Made by a program: the position numbers and the translations under genes. Positions 1 through 34,354 of a DNA stretch of 64,000 bases are shown here, in pieces. Numbering within the stretch: the stretch's first letter is position 1; every line of letters begins with the position of its first letter. Below the pieces are notes generated by a model. It made no database searches and was not told the DNA's origin. It worked only from the letters and a program-made list of their open reading frames with translations. The stretch lies in assembly GCF_004011865.1 (NCBI RefSeq), contig NZ_RKLP01000007.1, positions 124,001-188,000 of the forward strand, given 5' to 3'. The DNA comes from Prescottella agglutinans (GTDB lineage Bacteria > Actinomycetota > Actinomycetes > Mycobacteriales > Mycobacteriaceae).

Positions 1-25615
<25,615 letters not shown>

Positions 25616-25738
25616 TTACTCGCCCCCTGAGAGCAGAATGCCCCGGTTGCATCGGGACCACACCATATCAAGATCCATTCCGCGCACGGATGGTTTCCCG
25701 ACTAGGCGCTGAATCCACGTTTGGCCTGGTAGATCGGT

Positions 25739-25786
25739 AAAAATGACCCTTCGGTCCGAATGGTCCGGACCCCTTCCGAGGGGGTC
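25739..25786 (-). terminator. Terminator-like attenuator between mbtH-like gene and NRPS
   Basis: Read on the minus strand, a hairpin with arms GACCCC/GGGGTC (25768-25786, 7-nt loop) is followed by a second weaker foldback GACC...GGTC (25745-25765) and then ATTTTT (25739-25744). It lies 35 nt after the mbtH-like stop and about 125 nt before the NRPS start. It would limit read-through, so the NRPS may depend on anti-termination or on its own promoter in 25616-25738. No confident promoter was seen there. Confidence 0.55.
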
Positions 25787-25819
25787 GGATCGAGGTGCCG
25801 CACGGTGCGACCCAGCCGC

Positions 25820-26044
25820 CTAGTCGGGCGACGGATCACGCTCCCGCGCGGCCGCCACAGTGCTCGGCCGGAGGTCCGTCCAGTTGCGGTCGATGTAGTC
25901 GACACAGGCACGGCGGGACGCCTTCCCGTGCGCTATCGCCCAGCCGGTGGGGACGTCGGCGAACGCCGGCCACAACGAGTGCTGGTTCTCTTCGTTCACC
26001 AACACCAGGTAGTCGGCCTCGGGGTCATCGAATGGACTTGTCAC
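25820..26044 (-). CDS. MbtH-like protein
   Basis: Small chaperone-like partner that binds NRPS adenylation domains and supports their activity. The 74-residue product has the family signature: an N-terminal SPFDD, then YLVLVNEENQHSLWP and a C-terminal NWTDLRP, with the conserved tryptophans. Two adjacent GTG codons could start it. 26044 is preferred because AGAGG then lies 7 nt upstream; 26047 would leave only 4. It is the first gene of the NRPS locus, same strand, 204 nt before the synthetase. It probably serves one or more of the A domains of that synthetase. Confidence 0.93.
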   Translation of the reverse strand: MTSPFDDPEADYLVLVNEENQHSLWPAFADVPTGWAIAHGKASRRACVDYIDRNWTDLRPSTVAAARERDPSPD

Positions 26045-26075
26045 CACTTCACCTCTCGTTCGTATTCGACGCAGA

Positions 26076-26089
26076 GTGGTGCACACCAC
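26076..26089. promoter_or_regulatory. Short inverted repeat upstream of mbtH-like gene
   Basis: GTGGT-GCAC-ACCAC lies about 32 nt before the mbtH-like start. It may be an operator or a leader hairpin. No IdeR/DmdR-type iron box was found in 26045-26150, so iron control is not supported by sequence. Confidence 0.3.
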
Positions 26090-26158
26090 AAGTTAGATCG
26101 ACTGCCCTACCGGGTTCGTTACACCATGCTAGGCGTCCCGAAGTCCCGTGTACGCAGA

Positions 26159-26208
26159 TGCGCCCCGCGGATGGCTCACCTGTGACGGGAGAGCACCCAC
26201 GGGGCGCA
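26159..26208 (-). terminator. Candidate terminator after ppm
   Basis: TGCGCCCCG (26159-26167) pairs with CGGGGCGCA (26200-26208), and an inner GCTC/GAGC pair extends the stem. It lies 40 nt beyond the ppm stop and separates the envelope operon from the mbtH-NRPS unit on the same strand. No T-run follows, so the call rests on the stem alone. Confidence 0.45.
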
Positions 26209-26247
26209 CGGGTAGGGAAAGCGGCCGCGACCGGCGCGAGGGAGCCG

Positions 26248-27030
26248 TCAGCGCGACGACCCGACCAGCGCCTTCGCCTTCGCGAGGCGCTTGGTCAGAC
26301 CCCACTGGGTCACCTTCAGCAGCGCCTCCCGGACGATGTTGCCGCTCATCTTCGACTCGCCCAGCTCGCGCTCGGTGAACGTGATCGGCACCTCGCTGAC
26401 CGTGAAGCCTGCGTTGATCGCACGCCACGCCAGGTCCACCTGGAAGCAGTAGCCGTGCGACTCGACCGCGCCCAGATCGAGGGCCTCGAGGACCTCGCGC
26501 CGATACGCGCGGTAGCCGCCGGTGATGTCCTGGATCTTCACACCCAGCGCGAGCCGCGAGTAGATGTTGCCGCCGCGCGAGAGCCACTCGCGGTGCTTGG
26601 GCCAGTTGACGACGGTGCCGCCCGGCACGTACCGCGACCCCAGGACGAGGTCGGCGCCGGCGTCGACCTTCTCGAGCAACCGGTGCAGCTGCTCGGGCGC
26701 GTGACTGCCGTCCGCATCCATCTCGACGAGCACCGCGTAGTCGCGCTCGAGTCCCCAGCGGAACCCGGCGATGTAGGCGGCACCCAGGCCGTTCTTCTCG
26801 GTGCGGTGCATGACGTGGATGCGGCCGGCGTCGTCGGCCGCGGCCAACTCGTCCGCGAGGTCGCCGGTGCCGTCGGGGCTGCCGTCGTCGACGACCAGCA
26901 CATGGGCGCCCGGACGTGCGGCGTGGAGCCGACCGACGATCAGCGGAAGATTCTCGCGCTCGTCATACGTCGGAATGATCACCAGGGTCCGGGTGCTGGG
27001 CTGTGCGCTTCCCGCTGTCGCCGCTGACAT
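26248..27030 (-). CDS. ppm: Polyprenol monophosphomannose synthase (GT2 family)
   Basis: Transfers mannose from GDP-mannose to polyprenyl phosphate, the donor for lipoarabinomannan and protein mannosylation in mycolate actinomycetes. The 260-residue product has [12 protein letters not shown] at the N-terminus, [10 protein letters not shown] and the EMDADGSH metal/nucleotide motif, then SRYVPGG. It lacks C-terminal membrane anchors, as the catalytic domain of M. tuberculosis Ppm1 does. The ATG at 27030 has GGAGG 7 nt upstream. The start lies inside the lnt gene, a 68-nt overlap in another frame. In M. tuberculosis the Lnt and Ppm domains are fused in one protein; here they are separate but interlocked genes, implying co-expression and possibly a complex. 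Confidence 0.93.
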   Translation of the reverse strand: MSAATAGSAQPSTRTLVIIPTYDERENLPLIVGRLHAARPGAHVLVVDDGSPDGTGDLADELAAADDAGRIHVMHRTEKNGLGAAYIAGFRWGLERDYAVLVEMDADGSHAPEQLHRLLEKVDAGADLVLGSRYVPGGTVVNWPKHREWLSRGGNIYSRLALGVKIQDITGGYRAYRREVLEALDLGAVESHGYCFQVDLAWRAINAGFTVSEVPITFTERELGESKMSGNIVREALLKVTQWGLTKRLAKAKALVGSSR

Positions 27031-28681
27031 CGAGATCCTCCCTGCCGGTGCTGGCCGGCGCATTGTTCGTGTCCTCGACGGCGCAATCCGTCCGCTGCGT
27101 CGCCGTGCTCGGCGAACCGTCGCCCCGACGGCCGCGCACGGCGGCGAACACGAGGGCGACAGCGGCCCCGAGACACAGGACAACCTCCGGAATCGGGCCG
27201 AGCCGAGTAGCCAGCGTAGTACCGGTACGTAGTGAGACCTGCGACACAAGGGCCGCCGGCTCGAAAAGCGGGGTCTCCTGCGCCACCGAGCCGTCCGCCT
27301 CGATGATCGCGCTCACACCGCTGGTGGCTGCGACGACGACGTCCCGGCGATGCTCGACGGCCCGCACCCGCGACATCGCGAGCTGCTGGTAGGTCATCTC
27401 CGTGTCGCCGAACGTCGCGTTGTTCGTCGGGACCGCGATCAGCTGCGCGCCGTCGCGCACCGACTGGGTGAGGGCGCGGTCGAACGCCACCTCGTAGCAG
27501 GTGGCCACGCCGACGGGGATGCCGTCGGCGGTCACGACACCGTTGCCGTGGCCGGGCACGAAGTTGCCGGCCTGGTCCGCGTACGAGGAGAAGTGTCGGA
27601 AGAAGTCGCGGTACGGCAGGTACTCGCCGAACGGTTGGATGATCCGCTTGTCGTGCCGCTCGCCCGGACCCTGGTCGCCGTTCCACACGATCACCGAGTT
27701 CGTGGTGGTGTGATCGGGATTGACCAGGACCGCGCCGACAAGGATCGGCGCCCCCACCGCCTCGGACGCCGCGGTGATCTCGGCGGCCGCGTCCGCGTTG
27801 CGGAGCGGGTCGATGTCCGACGCGTTCTCCGGCCACACCACCAGATCGGGTTGCGGTTGCCGCCCGGCGGCGACGTCGTCGGCGAGCTGGAAGGTGCGGC
27901 GGACGTGGTTGTCGAGCACCGCGCGCCGCTGGGCGTTGAACTCGAGCCCCAACCGGGGCACGCTGCCCTGGATCGCGGCGACGGTGATCGTCCGGTCGCC
28001 GTCGGCGTCGGCGTGCACGTACGGCACCGTCGCCAGCGCCACGACGGACGCGCCGCAGGTGACCGCGATGGGTCCGATCAGCGTGCGCAGCGAGGCGCGC
28101 CGGGCCGCCACGAACGCCAGCGCGGCCAGCCCGGTCCCGGTGAGGGCCACCCCGAAGCTGAGCAGCGGGGCGCCGCCCAGCGCCGCCAACGGCAGCAGCC
28201 AGCCCTCCGGTTGACCGAATGCGAGCCGCCCCCAGGGGAATCCGCCGAACGGCAGCGTCGAGCGCAGCCACTCGGTGAGACTCCACACCGCGGCGATCGC
28301 GAGCGCCACCACCCACAGCGGGGCCCGCAGCCGGGCGACGAGCACCGCCCCGAGCCCGAACAGGCCGATGAACACCGCCTCGGCCGCGGACAGGGCCAGC
28401 CACGGCAGCGGACCGACGTACTCCCCGATCCACGGCAACAGCGGCACGAGGAACCCGAGACCCGCCAGGTAGCCGTAACCGAAGCCCGCCCGCAGCGTGC
28501 GGCCGCGGCGCCCGTAGTCGGTGAGCACCGCGGTCAGCAGCGCGACGCCCAGCGGCGCCAGGAACCACAGCGTCCGCGGCGGGAAGCTCGCGAACAGCAG
28601 CAGGCCCGACGCGACCGCCAGGACGCAGTCGCGCAGCGTCGCGGTCAGCGGCCGACGGCCGCCGCGGTCGTCACCGCTCAT
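26963..28681 (-). CDS. lnt: Apolipoprotein N-acyltransferase
   Basis: Adds the third acyl chain to the N-terminal cysteine of lipoproteins at the outer face of the membrane. The 572-residue protein has about seven hydrophobic segments in its first 220 residues, then a nitrilase-fold domain. The catalytic triad is visible: Glu in VVWPENASD, Lys in [16 protein letters not shown] and Cys in [10 protein letters not shown] last membrane helix ([16 protein letters not shown]) and a hydrophilic tail follow. The start ATG at 28681 lies inside the end of the upstream amidohydrolase (11-nt overlap), so translation is probably coupled. The 3' end overlaps ppm by 68 nt. Confidence 0.95.
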   Translation of the reverse strand: MSGDDRGGRRPLTATLRDCVLAVASGLLLFASFPPRTLWFLAPLGVALLTAVLTDYGRRGRTLRAGFGYGYLAGLGFLVPLLPWIGEYVGPLPWLALSAAEAVFIGLFGLGAVLVARLRAPLWVVALAIAAVWSLTEWLRSTLPFGGFPWGRLAFGQPEGWLLPLAALGGAPLLSFGVALTGTGLAALAFVAARRASLRTLIGPIAVTCGASVVALATVPYVHADADGDRTITVAAIQGSVPRLGLEFNAQRRAVLDNHVRRTFQLADDVAAGRQPQPDLVVWPENASDIDPLRNADAAAEITAASEAVGAPILVGAVLVNPDHTTTNSVIVWNGDQGPGERHDKRIIQPFGEYLPYRDFFRHFSSYADQAGNFVPGHGNGVVTADGIPVGVATCYEVAFDRALTQSVRDGAQLIAVPTNNATFGDTEMTYQQLAMSRVRAVEHRRDVVVAATSGVSAIIEADGSVAQETPLFEPAALVSQVSLRTGTTLATRLGPIPEVVLCLGAAVALVFAAVRGRRGDGSPSTATQRTDCAVEDTNNAPASTGREDLDVSGDSGKRTAQHPDPGDHSDV

Positions 28682-30266
28682 GGACGGTGACTCCGCGGTG
28701 CACCGACCGCAGGCACACCGGCGTGCGGGCGCCGTCCTCGAGCCGCGGCAGCGCGGGCACGCGGGAGCGGGGGTCGGTGGACCACCGCTGCACCGAGTCC
28801 TTGGGCGCCGAGACGACCAGTTCGTCGGCGTCCCAGATCACGTACGACGCGGGCGCGCCCGGCGTCAGGGTGCCGGCCATGCCGTCCCGGACGCCGCCGG
28901 CCCGCCACGCGCCGCGGGTCGCGGCCGAGAACGCCGCGCGCGGCGAGACGCCGCTGCCGGGAGTGTGGTGGTGGACGGCGGCGCGGAGCATCGCCCACGG
29001 GTCGATCGGGGTCACGGGGGCGTCGGAGCCGAACGCGAGCGACATCCCGGTCGAGGCGATGGGCGCGAACGGGTTCATCCCCGCGGCACGCTCGGCGCCG
29101 AGGCGCTGCGCGTACATGCCGTCGGGCCCGCCCCACAGAGCGTCGAACACCGGCTGCATGCTAGCGATCACGCCCCACCCGCCGAGCTGGGTGGCCTGCT
29201 CGGGGGTGACCATCTCCAGGTGCTCGAGCCGGTGACCGCGGGCGGCGAGCGCCGGGCCGCCGAGTTCGGCGGCGACGGCCGCGAACGCCGCGACGGCGGC
29301 GGTGACGGCGCCATCACCGATCGCGTGGAATCCGGCCTGGATGCCGGCGAGCGTGCAGGCGCGGACGTGCGCGGACACCGCGTCGACGTCGAGGTAGGTG
29401 TTGCCGTGTTCACCGGCGCAGTCGTGGTACGGCTCGAGCAGTGCCGCCGTCCGGGACCCGAGGGCGCCGTCGATGAACAGGTCGCCGCCGAGGCCGTGCG
29501 CACCGGTCCGGGCGAGGAGTTCGGTCGCCGCCTCCGGGGAGTCGACGGCCTCGCCCCAGTAGCCGCGCACCTCGACACCGTGGGACAGCGCGAGCAGTTC
29601 GCGGAAGTCGTCGAGCCCACCGATGTCGGGGCCGCCGCACTCGTGGACGGCGACGATGCCGTGCGCCGCAGCGTGGTCGAGGGCGGCGGTGCGGGCCGCC
29701 GCGCGCTGCGCCGGGGTGAGCAGGGCGCGCGCCTGGGCGCGGGCCAGGTGGTGCGCGTCGCCGGTCAGTGCCCCGTCGGGCGAGAAGCCGGTGGCCGCGG
29801 TCAGATCAGCGGTGGCCTGCCGCAGCGGGGTCGAGCACAGCGCGGAATGCGCGTCGATCCGCGTGAGGTACACCGCCCGGCCGGGCGCGGCTTCGTCGAG
29901 TTCGGCGGTGGTCGGGGCGTCGTCGGGCCAACGGGTGTCGTCCCAGCCCTGACCCCAGACGACCGCGTCGTCGCGCTCGCGCGCGAATCGGCGCAGCAGG
30001 TCGAGGCACTCGGCCTTGTCGCGGGCGCCGCCGAGGTCGAGCCCGGTCAACTGCAGGCCGAGGGCGGTCACGTGGACGTGGGTGTCGACGAAACCGGGTG
30101 TGACGAAGGCGCCGTCGAGTTCGACGATCTCCGCGTCGGGATGCAGCGCGCGGCCCGGACGGTCCTCACCGACCCAGACCACGATGCCGTCGGTGACCGC
30201 CATCGCGGTCGCGTCGGGTGCGCTGGGACTGTAGATACGGCCGTCGACCAACAGTTGGGTACTCAC
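28671..30266 (-). CDS. YtcJ-like metal-dependent amidohydrolase (amidohydrolase 3 family)
   Basis: Predicted zinc hydrolase of an unknown amide or cyclic substrate; the 531-residue length is normal for the family. Metal-site motifs are in place: GFVDTHVHV near residue 60, FHAIGDGAV, HRLEHLEM and FGSDAPV, with the beta-sandwich ends (N-terminal DGRIYSP, C-terminal ASYVIWD). It starts with GTG at 30266 and only a weak ribosome site is visible. It sits between fxsA (18 nt upstream) and lnt (overlapping), an order I recall as recurring in actinomycete envelope operons. Its real substrate cannot be read from sequence. Confidence 0.9.
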   Translation of the reverse strand: MSTQLLVDGRIYSPSAPDATAMAVTDGIVVWVGEDRPGRALHPDAEIVELDGAFVTPGFVDTHVHVTALGLQLTGLDLGGARDKAECLDLLRRFARERDDAVVWGQGWDDTRWPDDAPTTAELDEAAPGRAVYLTRIDAHSALCSTPLRQATADLTAATGFSPDGALTGDAHHLARAQARALLTPAQRAAARTAALDHAAAHGIVAVHECGGPDIGGLDDFRELLALSHGVEVRGYWGEAVDSPEAATELLARTGAHGLGGDLFIDGALGSRTAALLEPYHDCAGEHGNTYLDVDAVSAHVRACTLAGIQAGFHAIGDGAVTAAVAAFAAVAAELGGPALAARGHRLEHLEMVTPEQATQLGGWGVIASMQPVFDALWGGPDGMYAQRLGAERAAGMNPFAPIASTGMSLAFGSDAPVTPIDPWAMLRAAVHHHTPGSGVSPRAAFSAATRGAWRAGGVRDGMAGTLTPGAPASYVIWDADELVVSAPKDSVQRWSTDPRSRVPALPRLEDGARTPVCLRSVHRGVTVHER

Positions 30267-30284
30267 GGACGTCCAGTCTGCCTG

Positions 30285-30776
30285 TTACGGCAGCGCGCGG
30301 GGTCCCTGGGGCGGGGTGTCGGGCCGGAAGTCCGGGTACACGTCGACGACCTCGCCGTCGATGACGGTCCCCCGCCGGGCCCCGGCCGTGCGGGAGGCGA
30401 ACTCGACACCGGTGAGGGTGATGTTCGCCTTCTTGCCGGCGAGCACCACCGCCAGCGGGCGCAGCGCCCACCGCGTCGGCGGCAGCAGCATCAACAGGCC
30501 GAGCACCGACGTCACCAGTCCGGGCACGAACATCAGCACCGAACCGGCGGCGACCATCGCGCCGTCCGCGACGGCACCCGTCGGCGATCCCTCCCCGCGC
30601 GAGGCGCGGCGGAATCCGTCCATCACCACACGCCATTGGGAGCGGACCAGGATCATGCCGACCGCGGATCCGGCGATCAGGAGCAACACCGTCCACAGCA
30701 CGCCGATCATGGAACCCACCCAGATCAGGGCGCCGACCTCCACCACGACGTAGAGAAGGAACAGGAGGGCGATCAT
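30285..30776 (-). CDS. fxsA: FxsA family membrane protein
   Basis: Small cytoplasmic-membrane protein; E. coli FxsA relieves phage T7 exclusion when overproduced, but the actinobacterial role is unknown. The 163-residue product starts with two hydrophobic segments (MIALLFLLYVVVEVGALIWV and VLWTVLLLIAGSAVGMILV), has a third pair around VLMFVPGLVTSVLGLLMLLP, and ends in a hydrophilic tail. AAGGA sits 7 nt before the ATG. It is the first gene of the fxsA-amidohydrolase-lnt-ppm operon and diverges from the secreted-protein gene to its right. Confidence 0.9.
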   Translation of the reverse strand: MIALLFLLYVVVEVGALIWVGSMIGVLWTVLLLIAGSAVGMILVRSQWRVVMDGFRRASRGEGSPTGAVADGAMVAAGSVLMFVPGLVTSVLGLLMLLPPTRWALRPLAVVLAGKKANITLTGVEFASRTAGARRGTVIDGEVVDVYPDFRPDTPPQGPRALP

Positions 30777-30978
30777 GGTGGATCCTTTCGGTGGCGGGCG
30801 CCCGCCGGGGTGTGGCAGGTGCTCTGACTGCTCAACGATCGACGGTCCCGGAATGCTCCCATGCGCTCGGATTCGATCCAGTAACGGTCTAACCCTAAAG
30901 TTGACGTATAGACTTCTCGCGTGGTGCAGTACGGGAACCGATCGGCTGGGAGGGCCGATCCCCCAGGGAGGAGTTCAC

Positions 30979-31629
30979 ATGTCACGACGCTTCGAGCGGG
31001 GCACCGCGCGCCGGGTGCTCGTCCGACTCTCCGCCGCGGTCGCGGCCACCGCGGCCGGCGCCGTGGTGTTCTCCGGGGTGGCCGCGGCCGACCCGGCACC
31101 GGCCGCGCCGCCGTCGCTGCAGGGTCTGCTCGGCGAGTTGACGAAGAACGCGCCGCAGGCGTCGGATCTGCTAGGTGGCCTGCTCGGCGCCCCCGGCGTG
31201 ACGGAGATCATCGAGGGCGTCACCGGCCAGGAGGTCGGCACCACCACCGCGAAGGACTTCCTGTTCCCGGCGCCGACGTTCGGGTGTGGGGTCGCCGGCA
31301 ACCCGATGACGGTGACCGTCGCGAGCGCGCAGGCCGGACCCAACTTCCCGCTCCCGCCGTGGATCGAGCGCGGCAAACTCCGCTTCCAGGCGGTGCCGGC
31401 GCACCTCGCGATCCCCAAGGAATCGGATCTGCAGGTGGCCTGGTTCAACACCACCACCCTGAAGGGCGGGGTCGTACCGCTCGACGATGCGGTGTTGAAC
31501 GTGCCGACGCTGTCGAAGACCGTCGACACCGGCGAGGGCAACGTCCTGGCGGCCCTGTTCGGCCAGGTGAAGTACGAGTCGGGCACCACGTGCACCGCGC
31601 TCGGCACTGTCGGGCAGTTCACCGCGTAG
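30979..31629 (+). CDS. Secreted protein of unknown function
   Basis: The 216-residue protein has an N-terminal arginine-rich patch, a hydrophobic core (AAVAATAAGAVVFSGVAAA) and a likely cleavage after VAAA before DPAPA, so it is exported. The mature part contains an LLGGLLGAPGVTEIIEGVTG segment, then DFLFPAPTFGCG and a single later Cys (GTTCTALG) that could form a disulfide. I do not recognise the family; it resembles the many small exported proteins of mycolate actinomycetes. The ATG at 30979 is preceded by GGAGGAG, which beats the upstream in-frame start. It is monocistronic, closed by a strong terminator. Confidence 0.85.
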   Translation: MSRRFERGTARRVLVRLSAAVAATAAGAVVFSGVAAADPAPAAPPSLQGLLGELTKNAPQASDLLGGLLGAPGVTEIIEGVTGQEVGTTTAKDFLFPAPTFGCGVAGNPMTVTVASAQAGPNFPLPPWIERGKLRFQAVPAHLAIPKESDLQVAWFNTTTLKGGVVPLDDAVLNVPTLSKTVDTGEGNVLAALFGQVKYESGTTCTALGTVGQFTA

Positions 31630-31647
31630 GCGCCGATCTCCGATCCT

Positions 31648-31682
31648 GAAGGGTTCCTCCCGGTCGCCGGGAGGAACCCTTC
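31648..31682 (+). terminator. Strong intrinsic terminator of the secreted-protein gene
   Basis: A perfect 16-bp stem (31648-31663 with 31667-31682) closes a 3-nt loop, followed by TGTATT. It begins 18 nt after the stop codon at 31629. Confidence 0.9.
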
Positions 31683-31710
31683 TGTATTGCGCCCTGCGTA
31701 TCGTCGCGGC

Positions 31711-32343
31711 GTGAGCATCAGGAGAAGCGTGGTCGTCGCCCTCGTGCTGGGGTCGGGGTTCGGTGCGGCGACATCCGTGATGAACGAGGTGGCCTCGCCG
31801 ATGGGGGCCGTCGGGAGTCGGATCGCGGGCACGGTCTGGGCGTCGGTGGCGGAGATCGTCACGCTGCTCCTCGACGCCGGATGGGCGTGGGCGGCGCTGG
31901 CAGTGATCGCGGGTGCGCTGACACGGGACCGGGTGGCGGGCGCGGCCGCCGGCGCACTGGCTTTGATCGGCGCCACGACCACGTACTACCTATCCGATTC
32001 CGTGCTGCGCGAGGAACCGCTGGCCCTGTACGGACCCGAGCTGCTTCGGTGGTCGATCGCCGGCGCGATACTCGGGCTCGCCCTCGGAGCCGTGGGCGCG
32101 AGCATCAAGGACGCCGGAGTGATCGGCCTCCTGGCCGGACTGACGGTGCCGGTCGGGGCCGCCGTGCAGATGATCGTGTTGCCGCCCCACGCCGGGGCGG
32201 CGGCGGTGAACCCCGCCGCGACGTGGGCGCAGGGCATCGTGTTCGCGGCCGCCGCAGTGGCCGTCGCCGTCGTGACGGCCCGATTCGTCGCCGACTCCAG
32301 GCGCCGCCGGCGTGCCGGGGCGGGTGCCGGGGTCCTGTCGTGA
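31711..32343 (+). CDS. Small polytopic membrane protein, unknown function
   Basis: The 210-residue protein from GTG 31711 has about six hydrophobic segments (for example SVVVALVLGSGFGAATSV, WAWAALAVIAGAL, AAGALALIGATTTYYL, WSIAGAILGLALGAVGA, VIGLLAGLTVPVGAAVQM and VFAAAAVAVAVVTA) and an arginine-rich cytoplasmic tail. I do not recognise the family. An alternative TTG start at 31687 falls too close to the preceding terminator. No clear ribosome site is seen, so it may be translated leaderless. It faces the response regulator gene tail to tail. Confidence 0.75.
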   Translation: MSIRRSVVVALVLGSGFGAATSVMNEVASPMGAVGSRIAGTVWASVAEIVTLLLDAGWAWAALAVIAGALTRDRVAGAAAGALALIGATTTYYLSDSVLREEPLALYGPELLRWSIAGAILGLALGAVGASIKDAGVIGLLAGLTVPVGAAVQMIVLPPHAGAAAVNPAATWAQGIVFAAAAVAVAVVTARFVADSRRRRRAGAGAGVLS

Positions 32344-32351
32344 CGATCGGG

Positions 32352-32375
32352 TCGGGGCTTTGCCGGCCCCCCCGA
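32352..32375. terminator. Candidate convergent terminator
   Basis: Between two tail-to-tail genes, GGGGC (32354-32358) can pair with GCCCC (32366-32370), or TCGGGG (32352-32357) with CCCCGA (32370-32375). Both stems are short and there is no T-run. Confidence 0.35.
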
Positions 32376-32381
32376 ACGCCG

Positions 32382-33059
32382 CTACTGACGCCGCGCCGAT
32401 CCCGCTCCCGGCCGCACCAGCCCCGTCTCGTACGACAGCACGACGGCCTGGACACGGTCCCGCAGTCCCAGCTTCGCCAGCACCCGCCCCACGTGCGACT
32501 TGATCGTCGCCTCGGACAGGAACAGCTTCGCGGCGATCTCGCAGTTCGACAGGCCGCTCGCGACGAGGCACAGCACCTCGCGCTCCCGGTCGGTTAGGAC
32601 GTCGAGGATCGCCGGGTCGCGGGACGGCGGCAGGTCGTCGCGGAGAAAACGGGAGATCAGCCGACGCGTCACCCGCGGGGAGACGACCGCGTCCCCCGCG
32701 GCGACGCTGCGGATCGCCGAGACCAGGTCCTCAGGCGGGGTGTCCTTGAGCAGGAATCCGCTGGCGCCGGCCCGCAGCGCGGCCAGCGCGTGCTCGTCGA
32801 GGTCGAACGTGGTCATCACCAGCACCTTGCTGGGGCCGCCGGCCGCGAGGATGCGTTCGGTGGCGGTGACCCCGTCGACCACGGGCATCCGCACGTCCAT
32901 CAGCACGACGTCGGGTTGCAGTGCGTGCGCCGAGCGGACCGCGGCCGCGCCGTCCGCCTCCTCCCCCACCACGAGGATGTCGTCGTGGGCGTCGAGGACC
33001 ATGTTCAGGCCCATACGCATGAGTTCCTGGTCGTCGACGAGAAGAACGGAGATCGGCAC
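32382..33059 (-). CDS. NarL/LuxR-type response regulator
   Basis: DNA-binding output protein of a two-component system; the 225-residue size is standard. The receiver has the acidic pair D9-D10, phospho-acceptor D55 (VVLMDVRMP) and the conserved lysine in [11 protein letters not shown]. The C-terminal LuxR helix-turn-helix reads [18 protein letters not shown]... [14 protein letters not shown]. It lies 38 nt downstream of its histidine kinase on the same strand, so the two form a pair. The target genes are unknown; the adjacent small membrane protein is one candidate. Confidence 0.95.
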   Translation of the reverse strand: MPISVLLVDDQELMRMGLNMVLDAHDDILVVGEEADGAAAVRSAHALQPDVVLMDVRMPVVDGVTATERILAAGGPSKVLVMTTFDLDEHALAALRAGASGFLLKDTPPEDLVSAIRSVAAGDAVVSPRVTRRLISRFLRDDLPPSRDPAILDVLTDREREVLCLVASGLSNCEIAAKLFLSEATIKSHVGRVLAKLGLRDRVQAVVLSYETGLVRPGAGSARRQ

Positions 33060-33097
33060 GGAACGAATCTAGTGGTTGGCCAGGTCCGGTCGCACAT

Positions 33098-34297
33098 TCA
33101 TTGGTCGGGGTCGAGCGGCAGTTCGGCCCGGACCGTCCATCCGCCGTCGGGCCGCCGACCGGCCTCGAGGGTTCCGCCGAGCACGGCGACCCGCTCCCGC
33201 ATGCCGACCAGTCCGTTGCCGCTGCCCTCGAGGCCGGCGCGGACGACGCCCCGGCGGCGAGCGGCACTGCCGTACCGCACGCTGCCGTTGTCGACGATCT
33301 CGACCAGCACGTCGTGCTCGCGGCGGGCGATGTGGACCCACGCCTTCGGGTCGGCGCCCGAGTGCCGCAGGACATTGGTCAGCGACTCCTGCACCAGGCG
33401 GTGGACGCCGAGGCTCACCGCGGGACGGACGTCGTCGATGGCGCCGGACTGGGTCAGTTCCACCGCCAGCCCGGCCGCCCGCATCGTCTCGACCACCCGC
33501 GCGACACCCGCGGTGCCGTGCTGCGGCATCTCCGCCGGGGTCTGGGGTGTGCGCAACAGCGCGACGGTGCGGCGCAGCTCCGCCAGTGCCTCCCGCCCGG
33601 TGCCGGCGATGTTGGACAGCGCCCGCTCGGCCTTCTGCGGATCGCGGCGCAGGGCGTAGGACGCGCCGTCGGCCTGCACGATCATGACGCTGACCGCGTG
33701 CGCGACCACGTCGTGCAGTTCGCGGGCGATCCGGGTGCGTTCGGCGTAGACGGCGTCGTCCGCCCGGCGATCCCGCTCGTACTCGGCGATCGCCAGGCGC
33801 GTGGCGACCTCGTCGTCGTAGGCGCGGCGGGCGCCGATGAACTCGGCGAGGATCCACGACAGCGCGAACGCGAGGGCCGAGAAGATCGACGCGGCCAGCG
33901 CGTCCTGCTCGAGTAGCCGCACCGAGACGACGGTGTCGATCGCCAGACCGATCACGTAGTAGGCGGCCGCGCGGCGGCCCACGTACGCCACGAGGCTGTA
34001 GAGCGACACCGCGAGCGCGAACACCGCCGGGTGCGAGTTCTCCTCCGCGTTCAGGTCACCGGTCGCGTACAGCGTCAGCGTGCAGACGATCGACATGACG
34101 AGCACGACGGCCGCCGCGGCCCGCGGGTGCCGGCGGCGGCACGCGATCGGCAGGGACAGCCCGGCGCCGGTGAGCACGTACAGCACCGGCGCCGTCCGGC
34201 CGAACGCCGACGCGATCTCGAGCGCGAACAGCAGCCCCGCGAGCATCGCGTCGGCGACCATCGGCCGCTCCCGCAGCCACAGACTGAACCTCCGCAT
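33098..34297 (-). CDS. Sensor histidine kinase (HisKA_3 / NarL-partner type)
   Basis: The 399-residue membrane kinase has about five or six N-terminal membrane segments with little extracellular sequence, suggesting it senses the membrane or an intramembrane signal. The dimerisation motif ERTRIARELHDVVAH puts the phospho-histidine at H195. The ATP-binding part has the N-box ESLTNVLRHSGA and the G-box GSGNGLVGMRERV. It is transcribed first, then the response regulator. Such pairs in actinobacteria often answer cell-envelope or antibiotic stress; nothing here fixes the signal. Confidence 0.95.
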   Translation of the reverse strand: MRRFSLWLRERPMVADAMLAGLLFALEIASAFGRTAPVLYVLTGAGLSLPIACRRRHPRAAAAVVLVMSIVCTLTLYATGDLNAEENSHPAVFALAVSLYSLVAYVGRRAAAYYVIGLAIDTVVSVRLLEQDALAASIFSALAFALSWILAEFIGARRAYDDEVATRLAIAEYERDRRADDAVYAERTRIARELHDVVAHAVSVMIVQADGASYALRRDPQKAERALSNIAGTGREALAELRRTVALLRTPQTPAEMPQHGTAGVARVVETMRAAGLAVELTQSGAIDDVRPAVSLGVHRLVQESLTNVLRHSGADPKAWVHIARREHDVLVEIVDNGSVRYGSAARRRGVVRAGLEGSGNGLVGMRERVAVLGGTLEAGRRPDGGWTVRAELPLDPDQ

Positions 34298-34354
34298 GGC
34301 GAGCAGCGTAGGAGGTCGGCGCCCGGTGGAACGAACCCGCAGGGGCTCCGCCGG

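Noticed and set aside
26045-26150. Iron box upstream of the mbtH-like gene
   Set aside because: I looked for the IdeR/DmdR 19-bp palindrome (TTAGGTTAGGCTAACCTAA-like) and found no acceptable match, so a siderophore role is not supported by regulation.
30881-30930. Promoter TTGACG (30901) or TATAGA (30907) for the secreted-protein gene
   Set aside because: Neither has a partner element at the usual spacing, so I do not call a promoter.
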